In this document: positions 20,025-31,770 of the stretch, piece after piece | Numbering within the stretch: position 1 is the stretch's first letter | How the letters are laid out: every line of letters begins with the position of its first letter | Assembly (NCBI GenBank): GCA_016223025.1 | Contig: JACRPU010000114.1 | Coordinates: 1 to 38,043 of the forward strand | Direction of reading: 5' to 3' | Length of the DNA stretch: 38,043 bases | Source of the DNA: Nitrosomonadales bacterium | GTDB lineage: Bacteria > Pseudomonadota > Gammaproteobacteria > Burkholderiales > Gallionellaceae | Translations under genes and position numbers: made by a program | The notes under the pieces: generated by a model | The model's input: only the letters and a program-made list of their open reading frames with translations | Database searches by the model: none | Told to the model about the DNA's origin: nothing

Positions 20025-20100
20025 TGGTACCCCGAACACGAATCGAACGTGTGACCTACCCCTTAGGAGGGGGTCGCTCTATCCACTGAGCTACCGGGGC
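20025..20100 (-). tRNA. tRNA-Arg (anticodon CCT)
   Basis: A full 76-nt cloverleaf reads on the minus strand from 20100. The acceptor GCCCCGG pairs with TCGGGGT, the D-arm reads GTAGCTCAGTGGATAGAGC, and the anticodon stem ACCCC/GGGGT encloses CTCCTAA with anticodon CCT. The T-arm is ACACG-TTCGATT-CGTGT. The discriminator A and an encoded CCA (20025-20027) follow. It decodes AGG. A TAGAAT at 20115-20110 may be its -10 box. Confidence 0.95.
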
Positions 20101-20277
20101 GCGCCGCATATTCTAACGTAAAAACACCCGCAGAAATTCACTCTCTCCATCGAAGCCGGCAGGCACCGGCAAGCGCGCTGGCTGCCGGGCGCAGCTTTTG
20201 TATGAGAGAAAAAGCTGCTCTGCTGTTAGCCCCGCTGGCGCGGTCGCAACAATGGGGCACACCGCAAAAATATGCCC

Positions 20278-20283
20278 TATAAT
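20278..20283 (+). promoter_or_regulatory. Candidate -10 box for the cyclase gene
   Basis: A perfect TATAAT lies 30 bases before the ATG at 20314. If real, transcription starts near 20290, which excludes the earlier in-frame ATG at 20272 and supports 20314. The -35 region is weak. Confidence 0.45.
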
Positions 20284-20313
20284 GTGCTTTGCGAGCATAT
20301 TGATACCGGACGC

Positions 20314-21228
20314 ATGACCGAAACCACTCCAATGAACGCCGAGCAGGAGAAGGCAGTGTTGTTCGCTGATATCAGCGGCAGCACACGCCTGTATGAAATA
20401 CTGGGTGACGTGCGGGCGCTTGCCACCATAGACGGTTGCCTCGGCATCCTCAAAAACATAACGCAAGAACACCGTGGCCGGGTGGTGAAAACCATCGGCG
20501 ACGAAATCATGGCAATCTTTCCCGATGCCGACACGGCAGTGCAGACGGCTTGCGAGATGCAGCTCGCGGTGACCGGCATGCCGCCGGTTGACAAGATGCG
20601 CGTCGCGATCCGCATCGGCTTCCATTGCGGGCCGGTGGTCGAGGACGAAAAAGACGGCGACGTGTTTGGCGATACGGTGAATACCGCCGCCCGCATGGCA
20701 AATATCGCAAAAGGCGGCCAGATCATCACCTCCGCGATAACCGTGTCGAAGCTGCCGCGCGTCATGCGCGCCAGCGCGCGCTCCCTGGACGTGCTGGCGG
20801 TGAAGGGCAAGGCGGAAGACATCGAAGTGTTCGAGATCATCTGGCAGGAAAGCTCGGAAATGACCATGATGTCGGGGCGCACGCAATCATTGCCTGCCGC
20901 CCAGGCGGCCTTGCGCCTGGTTCACCGGGGGGAGGAATTCATCCTCGATGCGGAGCATCCTTTCGTCATGCTGGGCCGGGATGCCCAGGCGGATATCGTG
21001 ATTCAGGACCGCATGGCTTCGCGGGCGCACGCAAAAATCGAACGCCGCCGCGACAAGTTCGTGTTCGTTGACCAGAGCACCAACGGCAGCTACATCACCA
21101 TCAACGGCGAAAATGAAATCCAGTTGCGGCGCGAGGAGTTGCTGCTGCGCGGAAGCGGTCGCATCAGTTTTGGCCATGCCTACAGCAAGGATCCGAGCGA
21201 AGTTTTAGAGTTTTACTGCAATTACTGA
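20314..21228 (+). CDS. Class III adenylate cyclase with C-terminal FHA domain
   Basis: The protein has 304 residues from ATG 20314, a start supported by the -10 box upstream. The N-terminal catalytic domain (about 10-180) keeps both metal Asp residues (VLFADISGSTRL, Asp19; KTIGDEIMAIF, Asp63). It also keeps Lys59 in the ATP-selecting position and DVFGDTVNTAARM with the Asp, Asn and Arg that bind adenine and the transition state. It should therefore be an active adenylate cyclase. The C-terminal FHA domain (about 205-300) has LGRDAQADIVI, SRAHAKI and DQSTNGSYI, the phosphothreonine-binding pattern. There is no membrane segment, so it is cytosolic. No adjacent kinase gene is present. The cNMP-binding channel at 15844 is a possible target. 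Confidence 0.93.
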   Translation: MTETTPMNAEQEKAVLFADISGSTRLYEILGDVRALATIDGCLGILKNITQEHRGRVVKTIGDEIMAIFPDADTAVQTACEMQLAVTGMPPVDKMRVAIRIGFHCGPVVEDEKDGDVFGDTVNTAARMANIAKGGQIITSAITVSKLPRVMRASARSLDVLAVKGKAEDIEVFEIIWQESSEMTMMSGRTQSLPAAQAALRLVHRGEEFILDAEHPFVMLGRDAQADIVIQDRMASRAHAKIERRRDKFVFVDQSTNGSYITINGENEIQLRREELLLRGSGRISFGHAYSKDPSEVLEFYCNY

Positions 21229-21261
21229 AGGCGCCGGGGTTTCGGCTGCTCGATTGGCCGA

Positions 21262-21621
21262 TCAGTATTCGGAATACTTCCTGGAATCCCCGCGCACCTT
21301 GTCGGCGGGATATTTTTCCCGGTTGATTTTCATCTTGTCCATCACGGCGTCATGCAGGTTGACGTCCATCTTGTCCGCCAGGCGAATCAGATAAATCAGC
21401 ACATCCGCGATCTCGTGCCGGACCTGTTCCCGCCTGGGCTCCGGCAGCTCGTCGTCCGCGCCCGTCCGCAGCCACTGAAAGTGTTCCAGCAACTCGGCAG
21501 CTTCGACCGCCAGCGCCATCGCCAGGTTCTTGGGCGTGTGGAAGCGGTCCCAATCCCGCTCGGCCACAAATTCCCGGATGCGGTCGCGCAATACTTCGAG
21601 TTCGGAATTTTCTGAAGGCAT
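21262..21621 (-). CDS. MazG-like nucleotide pyrophosphohydrolase
   Basis: The protein has 119 residues. The metal-binding helices carry EAAELLEHFQW and EIADVLIYLIRLADK, the EXXE...EXXD pattern of all-alpha NTP pyrophosphatases (RS21-C6/dCTPase type). Family members hydrolyse dCTP or other (d)NTPs to the monophosphate and PPi as house-cleaning enzymes. The ATG at 21621 gives the normal family start (SELEVLRDRIREFVAERDWD); AGGAAG lies upstream. It is convergent with the cyclase gene and divergent from the HD-GYP gene. Confidence 0.9.
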   Translation of the reverse strand: MPSENSELEVLRDRIREFVAERDWDRFHTPKNLAMALAVEAAELLEHFQWLRTGADDELPEPRREQVRHEIADVLIYLIRLADKMDVNLHDAVMDKMKINREKYPADKVRGDSRKYSEY

Positions 21622-21771
21622 TTTTCTGGCTTCCTTGCGCAAGGATTCATTCCATCGCACTGCGATTCAAACTGATGGGGAACAATCTTCAATATGTCTC
21701 TTAACAAAGTACAGCATGGCTTGGAGTACATACTGCCGATACCTCCTCAACGAGCCTCAAAAAAACCTTGA

Positions 21772-21828
21772 GTGCGGGAGCTTGCTCCCGCTTTGAAACA
21801 CCCGAGCGGCGTCAAGCTGCCGCGCTCC
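21772..21828. repeat. REP-like inverted pair, second copy
   Basis: GCGGGAGC-TT-GCTCCCGC (21774-21791) is a perfect hairpin. It is followed in inverse orientation by a diverged unit at 21804-21828 that reads GGAGCGCGGCAGCTTGACGC on the minus strand. The unit matches that at 396-449. It lies in the gap between the MazG-like gene and the HD-GYP gene, which holds no other supported gene. Confidence 0.7.
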
Positions 21829-21970
21829 AAAACCGGTGCTTCCGGAAGATTCTAGCCGAATTTCTTCCGTGTCAGGCAAAACACCCCCCAAAACACCCCC
21901 CATATGGGTGATTGAAGAACAACACCCGCCGGTTACAATGCCACCAGGAACCATTTCCCCTCTTCAAGCC

Positions 21971-23185
21971 ATGCTCAAGAAAATCCAGGTTCGTGACCTG
22001 CGCCTCGGAATGTATGTCCAGGAAATCTGCGGAAGCTGGATGGAACATCCGTTCTGGAAAAAATCCTTCACGCTCACCGCAAAGGAAGACCTGCATACCC
22101 TGCAAACATGCGGCATTCAGGAAGTGTGGATAGATACCGGCAAGGGGCTGGATACCGAATGCGAGGCGATCGCCACCTCGCAGGAAGAAGAGCAGCAGCA
22201 CATCGAGCAGGAACTGCAACTGGCCGCGCAGGAAGAAATTGAACCGGTGCAGCGCGTATCCATCCGGCAGGAAATGCAGCGCGCGCGCGCCGTGCTGGCG
22301 CAAGGCAAGGCGGCGGTGACCTCGATGTTCCACGAAGCGCGCATGGGCAGCGCGATCAAGATCAGCGACGCGGAACCGCTGGTGGATGAAATCAGCAATT
22401 CCATCGCGCGCAACCCGGAAGCGTTTCTCAACCTGGCGCGCCTGAAGAACGCCGATAACTATACCTATCTGCACTCGGTGGCGGTGTGCGGCCTGATGAT
22501 CGCGCTGGGCAAGCATCTGGGGCTGAGCGGGCGCATCCTGAAGGATGCCGGTGTCGCCGGTTTGATGCACGATGTCGGCAAGGCGCTGATTCCTAACGAA
22601 GTGCTGAACAAGCCCGGCAAGCTCACCGACGAAGAGTTCACGATCATCAAGGATCATCCGCGCAAGGGGTGGGAAATCCTGAATGTCGCGGAAGGCGCGA
22701 ACGGGATTGCGCTGGACGTGTGCCTGCACCACCACGAACGGGTGGATGGCAACGGTTATCCGGAAAATCTCTCCGGCGACAAACTGACCCTGTTCGCGCG
22801 CATGGGCGCGGTGTGCGACGTGTATGACGCGCTGACCTCGGACCGCTGCTACAAAAACGGATGGGAGCCTGCCGAGGCGCTGCGCAAGATGGCGGAATGG
22901 CGGGAGGGGCATTTCGATGAAAGAATATTCCATGCCTTCGTCAGAACCGTCGGCATCTACCCCACCGGCACCCTGGTCAAACTGAAGTCCGGGCGCCTGG
23001 CCGTAGTCGTCGAGCAGACCGACAAGGGCTTGCTGACACCCATCGTCAAGGCGTTTTTCTCCACCAAATCGAACGAGCCGTTCATCCCGCAGGTGATTGA
23101 CCTCAGCCAATCGCCGGAGGCGATCGCCAACATCGAAGACCCCGCCAAATGGGGGTTTGATCTGAAGCAGATCGCCGGGGTATAG
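21971..23185 (+). CDS. HD-GYP domain protein (putative cyclic di-GMP phosphodiesterase)
   Basis: The protein has 404 residues. The N-terminal DUF3391 domain is recognisable (IQVRDLRLGMYVQEICGSWM, HPFWKKSF). A Gln/Glu-rich helical linker follows, then an HD-GYP domain with HSVAVCGLMIA, the HD pair in GLMHDVGKALIPNEVLNKPG, DHPRKGWEIL, and HHHERVDGNGYPENLSGDKL containing the GYP signature. These residues are what active c-di-GMP phosphodiesterases need for their two or three metals. There is no membrane segment and no receiver domain. The ATG at 21971 fits the domain start; an ATG at 21938 is an alternative. It is convergent with pgm. Confidence 0.93.
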   Translation: MLKKIQVRDLRLGMYVQEICGSWMEHPFWKKSFTLTAKEDLHTLQTCGIQEVWIDTGKGLDTECEAIATSQEEEQQHIEQELQLAAQEEIEPVQRVSIRQEMQRARAVLAQGKAAVTSMFHEARMGSAIKISDAEPLVDEISNSIARNPEAFLNLARLKNADNYTYLHSVAVCGLMIALGKHLGLSGRILKDAGVAGLMHDVGKALIPNEVLNKPGKLTDEEFTIIKDHPRKGWEILNVAEGANGIALDVCLHHHERVDGNGYPENLSGDKLTLFARMGAVCDVYDALTSDRCYKNGWEPAEALRKMAEWREGHFDERIFHAFVRTVGIYPTGTLVKLKSGRLAVVVEQTDKGLLTPIVKAFFSTKSNEPFIPQVIDLSQSPEAIANIEDPAKWGFDLKQIAGV

Positions 23186-23209
23186 CGCAACCGTTCCGGC
23201 CCGCCCGGA

Positions 23210-26905
<3,696 letters not shown>

Positions 26906-26919
26906 AGTAACCCCCTGAC

Positions 26920-27099
26920 TCATAAGCTAAAGACAGGTGTTTTACTTTCCGTTCTTAACAGCACCGACATATTTTTATTTGCGGGTTTCTGTGAAGGTTC
27001 TGATGACGCATGCAAGAAAGCGGTGGGTTTGCCACAACTACTACAAAACCTTGCATCGTTTTGAATAGCAGTACCACAGTGTGAGCAAAAAATTGCCAT
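26920..27099 (-). CDS. Small zinc-ribbon protein (59 residues)
   Basis: An ATG at 27099 opens a 59-residue frame beginning MAIFCSHCGTAIQNDARFCS and continuing SCGK, a textbook CX2C...CX2C zinc ribbon of the kind found at the start of many bacterial membrane or regulatory proteins. A Ser/Lys/Asn-rich tail ends at TGA 26920-26922. There is no clear Shine-Dalgarno sequence and no membrane segment, so it may be the surviving N-terminus of a longer gene. Its base composition is more AT-rich than recQ. It lies in the island between the two recQ tails, downstream of the toxin gene on the same strand. Confidence 0.5.
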   Translation of the reverse strand: MAIFCSHCGTAIQNDARFCSSCGKPTAFLHASSEPSQKPANKNMSVLLRTESKTPVFSL

Positions 27100-27137
27100 G
27101 GGAATTAAAGGGGGCGTGTCGGATTAAATTCGCACAC

Positions 27138-27470
27138 CTAGCCCTGAATCATCTGGATAACGGCTGTTCGAGCCTGTTGCAATGCAGCCTTGTTGAGCAG
27201 GCCAACGGTGTTGATAGGAAGAGATTCGTGGCAGGTGAATAATTTGCCAGGGCGAAGATAACTCACTCGCTGTAAGCCACCTTCGGCAAATTCGCTTTCT
27301 GCCAGTGTGATTGCGCGATCATCCACATAAGGATTGCTGGTTATTTGGCAGGCGATCCAATCGCCTCGCCCAGCATCTGCCAGCAACAAGGCCGGGCGCA
27401 GCTTTTTTCGGCTGAGGTCTGAAAACGGGAAAGGCAAAACGACTACTTGCCCGGCTGCAAATATTCCCAC
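27138..27470 (-). CDS. Type II toxin, MazF/PemK-like endoribonuclease
   Basis: The protein has 110 residues. The N-terminal GQVVVLPFPFSDLSRKKLRP matches the PemK/MazF fold signature, and DWIACQITSNP and a mid-protein Arg/Ser segment follow, as in the family. Such toxins cut mRNA. The start codon is GTG at 27470, with GAGG seven bases before it. The gene overlaps the 3' end of the antitoxin gene by 28 bases, the usual coupled arrangement. The pair lies in the inserted island between recQ and the recQ tail copy. Confidence 0.85.
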   Translation of the reverse strand: MGIFAAGQVVVLPFPFSDLSRKKLRPALLLADAGRGDWIACQITSNPYVDDRAITLAESEFAEGGLQRVSYLRPGKLFTCHESLPINTVGLLNKAALQQARTAVIQMIQG

Positions 27471-27655
27471 GCTGCATCCTCTTCGGGATTGAGCCAGTCC
27501 TGCGCCAGTGCAGCCTCGGCCATCAAGGCAGGTTCGTGTGCGGTATCCGGTTCAAGCCAAGTCAGTAATGCGCGTCCGGGCTTGATAGTTTGCCCGGATT
27601 CAACGCAGTGCAAATGCCCTGATTTATCGATCGTTACTTCTATGGTTGTTAGCAT
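27443..27655 (-). CDS. Antitoxin partner of the MazF/PemK-like toxin
   Basis: A 70-residue acidic protein, MLTTIEVTIDKSGHLHCVES and on, with a short N-terminal strand-rich part and a C-terminal tail (ALMAEAALAQDWLNPEEDAA) of the form seen in small antitoxins that precede PemK-type toxins. The ATG at 27655 has AGGAG upstream, so it is preferred to the earlier in-frame start at 27694. It probably binds and neutralises the toxin and represses the pair. The DNA-binding fold is not certain from sequence. Confidence 0.75.
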   Translation of the reverse strand: MLTTIEVTIDKSGHLHCVESGQTIKPGRALLTWLEPDTAHEPALMAEAALAQDWLNPEEDAAWEYLQPGK

Positions 27656-27724
27656 GATGCGATCTCCTAGAGTTGCTGTTGCGCAGTCTAACAAAATTCA
27701 ACAAGGATATGGCGGGTAATAAAC

Positions 27725-27845
27725 TACCCCGCCGCAAGCAGCGGGGTATTAACTTCGCTCTTCAAGCCGCTGGCTTTCAGACAGCCTTCGCCCCAAGGAG
27801 CGTGGAACTGAACCCGAAGAGATTGAACGGGGATACGCCCCGCCA
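27725..27845. repeat. Hairpin-bearing non-coding segment upstream of the antitoxin
   Basis: TACCCCGC, 8 bases, GCGGGGTA (27725-27748) is a perfect hairpin. A smaller GGGG/CCCC stem lies at 27829-27841, and between them is a stretch without a supported gene. The layout suggests the end of a mobile or non-autonomous element, but I cannot name the family. It may mark one boundary of the island. Confidence 0.4.
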
Positions 27846-27879
27846 CTCCTTCCATCAAGCCGCCAGCGGCTCAAAGCGG

Positions 27880-28120
27880 CCCGCTATGGCAGGCGCTCAA
27901 AGCCAAACGCCTCGAACTCGCCCGTGAACAAGGTGTGCCGCCGTATGTGATCTTTCACGACAGCACCCTGCTGGAAATCCTCAAGCGTCGCCCCGCCAGC
28001 CCGGATGAACTGGGGCAAATCAGCGGGATCGGGCAGGCCAAGCTGGCACGATATGGGAATGCGTTCCTGCGGGTAGTGGAAGAGTTGGCGGGTGGGGTGG
28101 GGGCTCATTCGCTGAAGTAA
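27880..28120 (+). pseudogene. Second copy of the recQ 3' end (HRDC domain fragment)
   Basis: From 27880 the sequence repeats recQ from 26674. Over the first 200 bases I count five differences, and all five are third-position synonymous changes (for example AAG/AAA, GAG/GAA, CGC/CGT). The last 40 bases diverge and the copy ends at a TAA in a shifted tail. It has no helicase part and no promoter of its own; a GTG at 27935 could start a 61-residue HRDC peptide, which is probably not expressed. It is the outer boundary of the toxin-antitoxin island. The synonymous pattern shows that both copies evolved under coding constraint before they came together. Confidence 0.9.
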
Positions 28121-28294
28121 ACCACGGCTCTACCGTGGAGGCTCTGCGGATCGGAATGTTACGCAGCTTCGACTGCCTCGCCATTTCCTGAAACGACAAC
28201 AGGCAGAGAAATTTTAGATTACTCGCAGAGTTTATCCCGGGTAAAGTCGAGGGACTCAAAATGACAGGCGCTGACGTAAGATAGAATAGCGGCC

Positions 28295-29905
28295 ATGCTG
28301 CGACTCACCGAAATCAAGCTCCCGCTCGACCATTCCGAAGACGACCTTAAGGCTGCGGTTCTCAAGCGGCTGGGCATCGCTGCGGATGAACTTATCGGCT
28401 ACACCCTCTTCCGGCGCGGCTTCGATGCGCGCAAGCCGTCGGCGATCCTGTTTATCTACACTCTGGATATCGAGGTGAAGAATGAGGCGGGATTGCTCAA
28501 GCGGCTGCATGGCGACCGGCATGTCAGTGTCGCGCCGGACACCCGTTACCATTTCGTCACGCAGGCGCCGCAAAATCTGACCGAGCGCCCGGTCGTCATC
28601 GGCACCGGGCCGTGCGGCATCTTTGCCGGGTTGATTCTGGCGCAGATGGGTTTCCGCCCCATCATTCTGGAGCGCGGCAAAGCCGTGCGCGAACGCACGA
28701 AAGACACCTGGGGATTGTGGCGGCAAGGCAGGCTCGACCCGGAATCCAACGTGCAGTTCGGCGAGGGCGGCGCGGGGACATTTTCCGACGGCAAGCTGCA
28801 CAGCCAGATCAAGGATCCGAAATTTTACGGGCGCAAGGTGCTCACCGAATTTGTAAAAGCGGGCGCGCCGGAGGAAATCCTCTATGTGAGCAAGCCGCAC
28901 ATCGGCACCTTCCGGCTGGTGGGTATGGTGGAAGAAATGCGCCACACCATCGAAGCGCTGGGTGGCGAGGTGCGTTTCCAGAGCCGCGTGGCGGACATCG
29001 AGATCGAGAGCGGCAGGGTGGCAGGCGTGGCGCTGGCGAATGGCGAGCGCATCGCCAGCCGCCATGTGGTGCTGGCCGTCGGGCACAGCGCGCGCGACAC
29101 CTTCGAGATGCTGCACCGGCGTGGCGTGTACATGGAGGCCAAGCCGTTCTCCATTGGCTTCCGTATCGAACATCCGCAGTCGCTGATAGACCGTGCGCGG
29201 TTCGGTTCCAACGCGGGCAACCCGCTGTTGGGTGCCGCGGATTACAAGCTGGTGCATCACTGCGCGAATGGCCGTTCGGTGTACAGTTTCTGCATGTGCC
29301 CCGGCGGCACGGTGGTGGCGGCGACCTCCGAAGATGGCAGCGTCGTCACCAATGGCATGAGCCAGTATTCGCGCAACGAGCGCAATGCCAACAGCGGCAT
29401 CGTGGTGGGCGTGACTCCCGATGATTATCCGGGCGGCGCGCTGGCGGGCATTGCCTTTCAGCGCCAGTGGGAGGCGCGCGCGTTCGAGTTGGGCGGGAAA
29501 AACTACTGCGCACCGGCGCAACGGGTCGGCGATTTTCTCGCAGGCCGCTCCTCGACCTCGCTCGGCGAGGTTGTGCCGTCCTATACTCCCGGCATACAGT
29601 TGACCGATCTCTCCACTGCGCTGCCGGACTATGCCGTTGCGGCCATCCGCGAAGCGCTGCCCGCCTTCGAGAAACAGATTAAGGGTTTTTCCATGCCTGA
29701 CGCCGTGCTCACCGGCGTGGAAACGCGCACCTCATCGCCCGTGCGTATCAAGCGCGGCGAGGATTTTCAGAGCGTGAACACGGCGGGGCTTTATCCGGCT
29801 GGAGAAGGCGCGGGCTATGCGGGCGGCATTCTTTCCGCCGCCGTAGACGGCATCAAGGTGGCCGAGGCCGTGGCGCTGAGCATGGTTCACTCCGAGCCCG
29901 ATTGA
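28295..29905 (+). CDS. FAD-dependent oxidoreductase (COG2509-like)
   Basis: The protein has 536 residues. An N-terminal domain (1-95, MLRLTEIKLPLDHSEDDLKA) precedes a Rossmann-type FAD site VVIGTGPCGIFAGLILAQMG ending in the acidic ILERG. The family hallmark NVQFGEGGAGTFSDGKL and a C-terminal FAD segment (GLYPAGEGAGYAGGILSAAV) are present. This is the family of uncharacterised FAD-dependent dehydrogenases related to the GidA/HI0933 group; the substrate is unknown. It ends three bases before queA, which suggests cotranscription. A CCACGG/CCGTGG hairpin lies at 28122-28138 upstream. Confidence 0.9.
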   Translation: MLRLTEIKLPLDHSEDDLKAAVLKRLGIAADELIGYTLFRRGFDARKPSAILFIYTLDIEVKNEAGLLKRLHGDRHVSVAPDTRYHFVTQAPQNLTERPVVIGTGPCGIFAGLILAQMGFRPIILERGKAVRERTKDTWGLWRQGRLDPESNVQFGEGGAGTFSDGKLHSQIKDPKFYGRKVLTEFVKAGAPEEILYVSKPHIGTFRLVGMVEEMRHTIEALGGEVRFQSRVADIEIESGRVAGVALANGERIASRHVVLAVGHSARDTFEMLHRRGVYMEAKPFSIGFRIEHPQSLIDRARFGSNAGNPLLGAADYKLVHHCANGRSVYSFCMCPGGTVVAATSEDGSVVTNGMSQYSRNERNANSGIVVGVTPDDYPGGALAGIAFQRQWEARAFELGGKNYCAPAQRVGDFLAGRSSTSLGEVVPSYTPGIQLTDLSTALPDYAVAAIREALPAFEKQIKGFSMPDAVLTGVETRTSSPVRIKRGEDFQSVNTAGLYPAGEGAGYAGGILSAAVDGIKVAEAVALSMVHSEPD

Positions 29906-29908
29906 ATC

Positions 29909-30952
29909 ATGCGCACTGATGAATTCGATTTCACCCTTCCCGATCGCCTGATCGCACAGCACCCGCCCGAGCGGCGCGGCGCCAGCCGCTTGCTGCATGT
30001 GCGCGGAACGGAACTGAGCGACCGCTTGTTCAGCGACTTGCCCTCCCTGATGCGCGAACATGACGTGCTGGTGTTCAACGACACGCGCGTGCTGAAGGCG
30101 CGCCTGTTCGGAACCAAGCCTACCGGCGGCAAGGTGGAAATTCTGATCGAGCGCCTGCTCGATGAGCATCACGCATTGGCCCAGGTGCGCGCCAGCCACC
30201 TTCCCAGGCCCGGCAGCACCTTGCTGCTGGCGGACGGATTGCCGATCGCCGTGCTGGGGCGGGAAGGAGAATTCTTCCGCTTGCGCTTCGGTGGCGGCGA
30301 GAGCGTTCCGGCGCTGCTGGAACGATACGGCCAGATGCCGTTGCCGCCTTACATTACCCATGCTCCCGGCGCGGAGGATGACGAGCGCTACCAGACAGTG
30401 TTCGCGCGCCAGCCCGGCGCAGTGGCCGCGCCCACGGCGGGGCTGCATTTCGATGAGGCCATGCTCGCCGCCTTGCAGGCGCGGGGTGTGCGGGCGGCCT
30501 ACGTGACGCTGCATGTCGGCGCTGGCACTTTTCAGCCGGTGCGCGCGGAATATATCCGCGAGCATGTCATGCACAGCGAGCGCTACTTCATCCCGCAAGC
30601 GGCGGTGGATGCCATACGAAATGCCAGGGCGCGGGGCGGGCGCGTGATCGCGGTAGGCACCACCAGCCTGCGGGCGCTGGAAAGCTCGATGAAAGGTAGC
30701 GAGCTGCGCGCGGGGGAAGGCGAAACGCGCATTTTTATCACGCCGGGTTACGCTTTCCAGGTGGCGGACAGGCTGCTCACCAATTTCCATTTGCCCAAAT
30801 CCACCCTGCTGATGCTGGTGTGCGCTTTCGGCGGCATGGGACAGGTGCTCGCCGCTTATCGCCATGCGGTGGAACAGGAGTACCGTTTTTTCAGTTATGG
30901 CGATGCGATGCTGATCGAGCGGCTGCCGGAGCGCGATACTTCTGCCGGATAA
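29909..30952 (+). CDS. queA: S-adenosylmethionine:tRNA ribosyltransferase-isomerase QueA
   Basis: QueA transfers and isomerises the ribosyl of SAM onto preQ1 in tRNA, forming epoxyqueuosine. The protein has 347 residues, the family length. Hallmarks are [20 protein letters not shown] at the N-terminus, [48 protein letters not shown] and [17 protein letters not shown]. The ATG at 29909 is directly after the oxidoreductase stop. queE (3642) is the other queuosine gene in this window; queC, queD, queF and tgt are not here. Confidence 0.98.
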   Translation: MRTDEFDFTLPDRLIAQHPPERRGASRLLHVRGTELSDRLFSDLPSLMREHDVLVFNDTRVLKARLFGTKPTGGKVEILIERLLDEHHALAQVRASHLPRPGSTLLLADGLPIAVLGREGEFFRLRFGGGESVPALLERYGQMPLPPYITHAPGAEDDERYQTVFARQPGAVAAPTAGLHFDEAMLAALQARGVRAAYVTLHVGAGTFQPVRAEYIREHVMHSERYFIPQAAVDAIRNARARGGRVIAVGTTSLRALESSMKGSELRAGEGETRIFITPGYAFQVADRLLTNFHLPKSTLLMLVCAFGGMGQVLAAYRHAVEQEYRFFSYGDAMLIERLPERDTSAG

Positions 30953-31080
30953 ATGCCTGGGGGGCGTGCCAGTTCGGCACCTTCCAGGCCGATGGCGCGT
31001 AGCCGTTTCAGGCGATGGCCGTAGGGGTGCTGCGTAAATATGTATTAAATACAGCCAGTTAAATAAACACTCCGATGAAT

Positions 31081-31110
31081 GGCCTATATATGCATATATA
31101 TATATAGGCC
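31081..31110. repeat. AT-rich palindrome GGCCTATATAT...ATATATAGGCC
   Basis: A 30-base near-perfect palindrome lies in the gap between queA and the next small gene, with GGCC at both ends and an all-AT core apart from one GC in the centre. It could extrude as a cruciform or form an mRNA hairpin. There is no T-run, so it is not a standard terminator. The rest of 30953-31188 holds no gene that I can support. Confidence 0.6.
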
Positions 31111-31188
31111 ATCAAAACTATTTAAATTCCGGAAAAAACCTGATAGCTTTGTCGCACTTTGTCCATTTCTACCAACAAGGCAGTTTTT

Positions 31189-31416
31189 ATGGATTCCGCC
31201 GAAGCGTGCCAGAAGTGCGGCTCGAACGATACCTATCAGATTCATTCCGGGTCTCTAGTCGAGTGGTTCCTGAATGCGGCCGGATATCAGCCGTGCCAGT
31301 GCAGGCAATGCGAGTTTCAATGGAACCAGTTGTTGCCCCTGAGCTCTTTTTTTCATCTGGTTTACATCCTTCTGGCGATGGAAATCTGCTTTCTGCTCTG
31401 GCAATATTTACCCTGA
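31189..31416 (+). CDS. Small zinc-ribbon membrane protein (75 residues)
   Basis: The frame from ATG 31189 (AAGG nine bases upstream) encodes an N-terminal pair of Cys motifs (CQKCG at 7-11 and CQCRQC near 38-43), which probably bind one zinc. A single C-terminal hydrophobic helix (SFFHLVYILLAMEICFLLWQ) follows. The likely topology is a cytosolic zinc knuckle with a C-terminal anchor. I do not recognise the family. It is upstream of the Sel1-repeat and radical SAM genes on the same strand, but 350 bp separate it from the next gene, so cotranscription is uncertain. A TTG at 31159 would add ten residues. Confidence 0.55.
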   Translation: MDSAEACQKCGSNDTYQIHSGSLVEWFLNAAGYQPCQCRQCEFQWNQLLPLSSFFHLVYILLAMEICFLLWQYLP

Positions 31417-31770
31417 TGCAACCCGGCTTCCGGTGAGCGACCACGCGGCTTGTTATCAGCCCGGATAACCTATCCCCGGTTGTTGCCGCAGTTGGCGCGG
31501 TTTTCATTTCGTGCCGTATAATTCCCCCGTATCGCCCAACCAATTTCAGTTTGCCTGATCCGGTGAACCGCCTTGCTGCGAGTTGCGGATATGGTTCGAT
31601 TGGGCCGCAGAAACGGCTTGGTTTAACCTGGCAGAATCTTGATACGGTTGAGCCGTGAGCAGGCAGGACGCGCGATCAATAGCGCAGCATAGGCTGTCAA
31701 AATGAAATTCTGCAAAGCTGGATCCCCTGTGAAATTGTCGTTCACCCACTCTTATCGGATAGTTGGCATT
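31417..31770 (+). other. Intergenic region before the Sel1-repeat gene
   Basis: The 354-base gap has no ORF that I trust. A perfect TATAAT lies at 31517-31522, with TTGGCG 19 bases before it, a possible promoter that would leave a 240-base leader. An in-frame ATG at 31702 would extend the next protein by 23 residues that destroy its signal peptide, so it is not used. Confidence 0.35.

Noticed and set aside
21877-21904. Tandem AAACACCCCCC-type repeat that could suggest an array
   Set aside because: Only two short units with no spacer pattern; no CRISPR array is present in the window.
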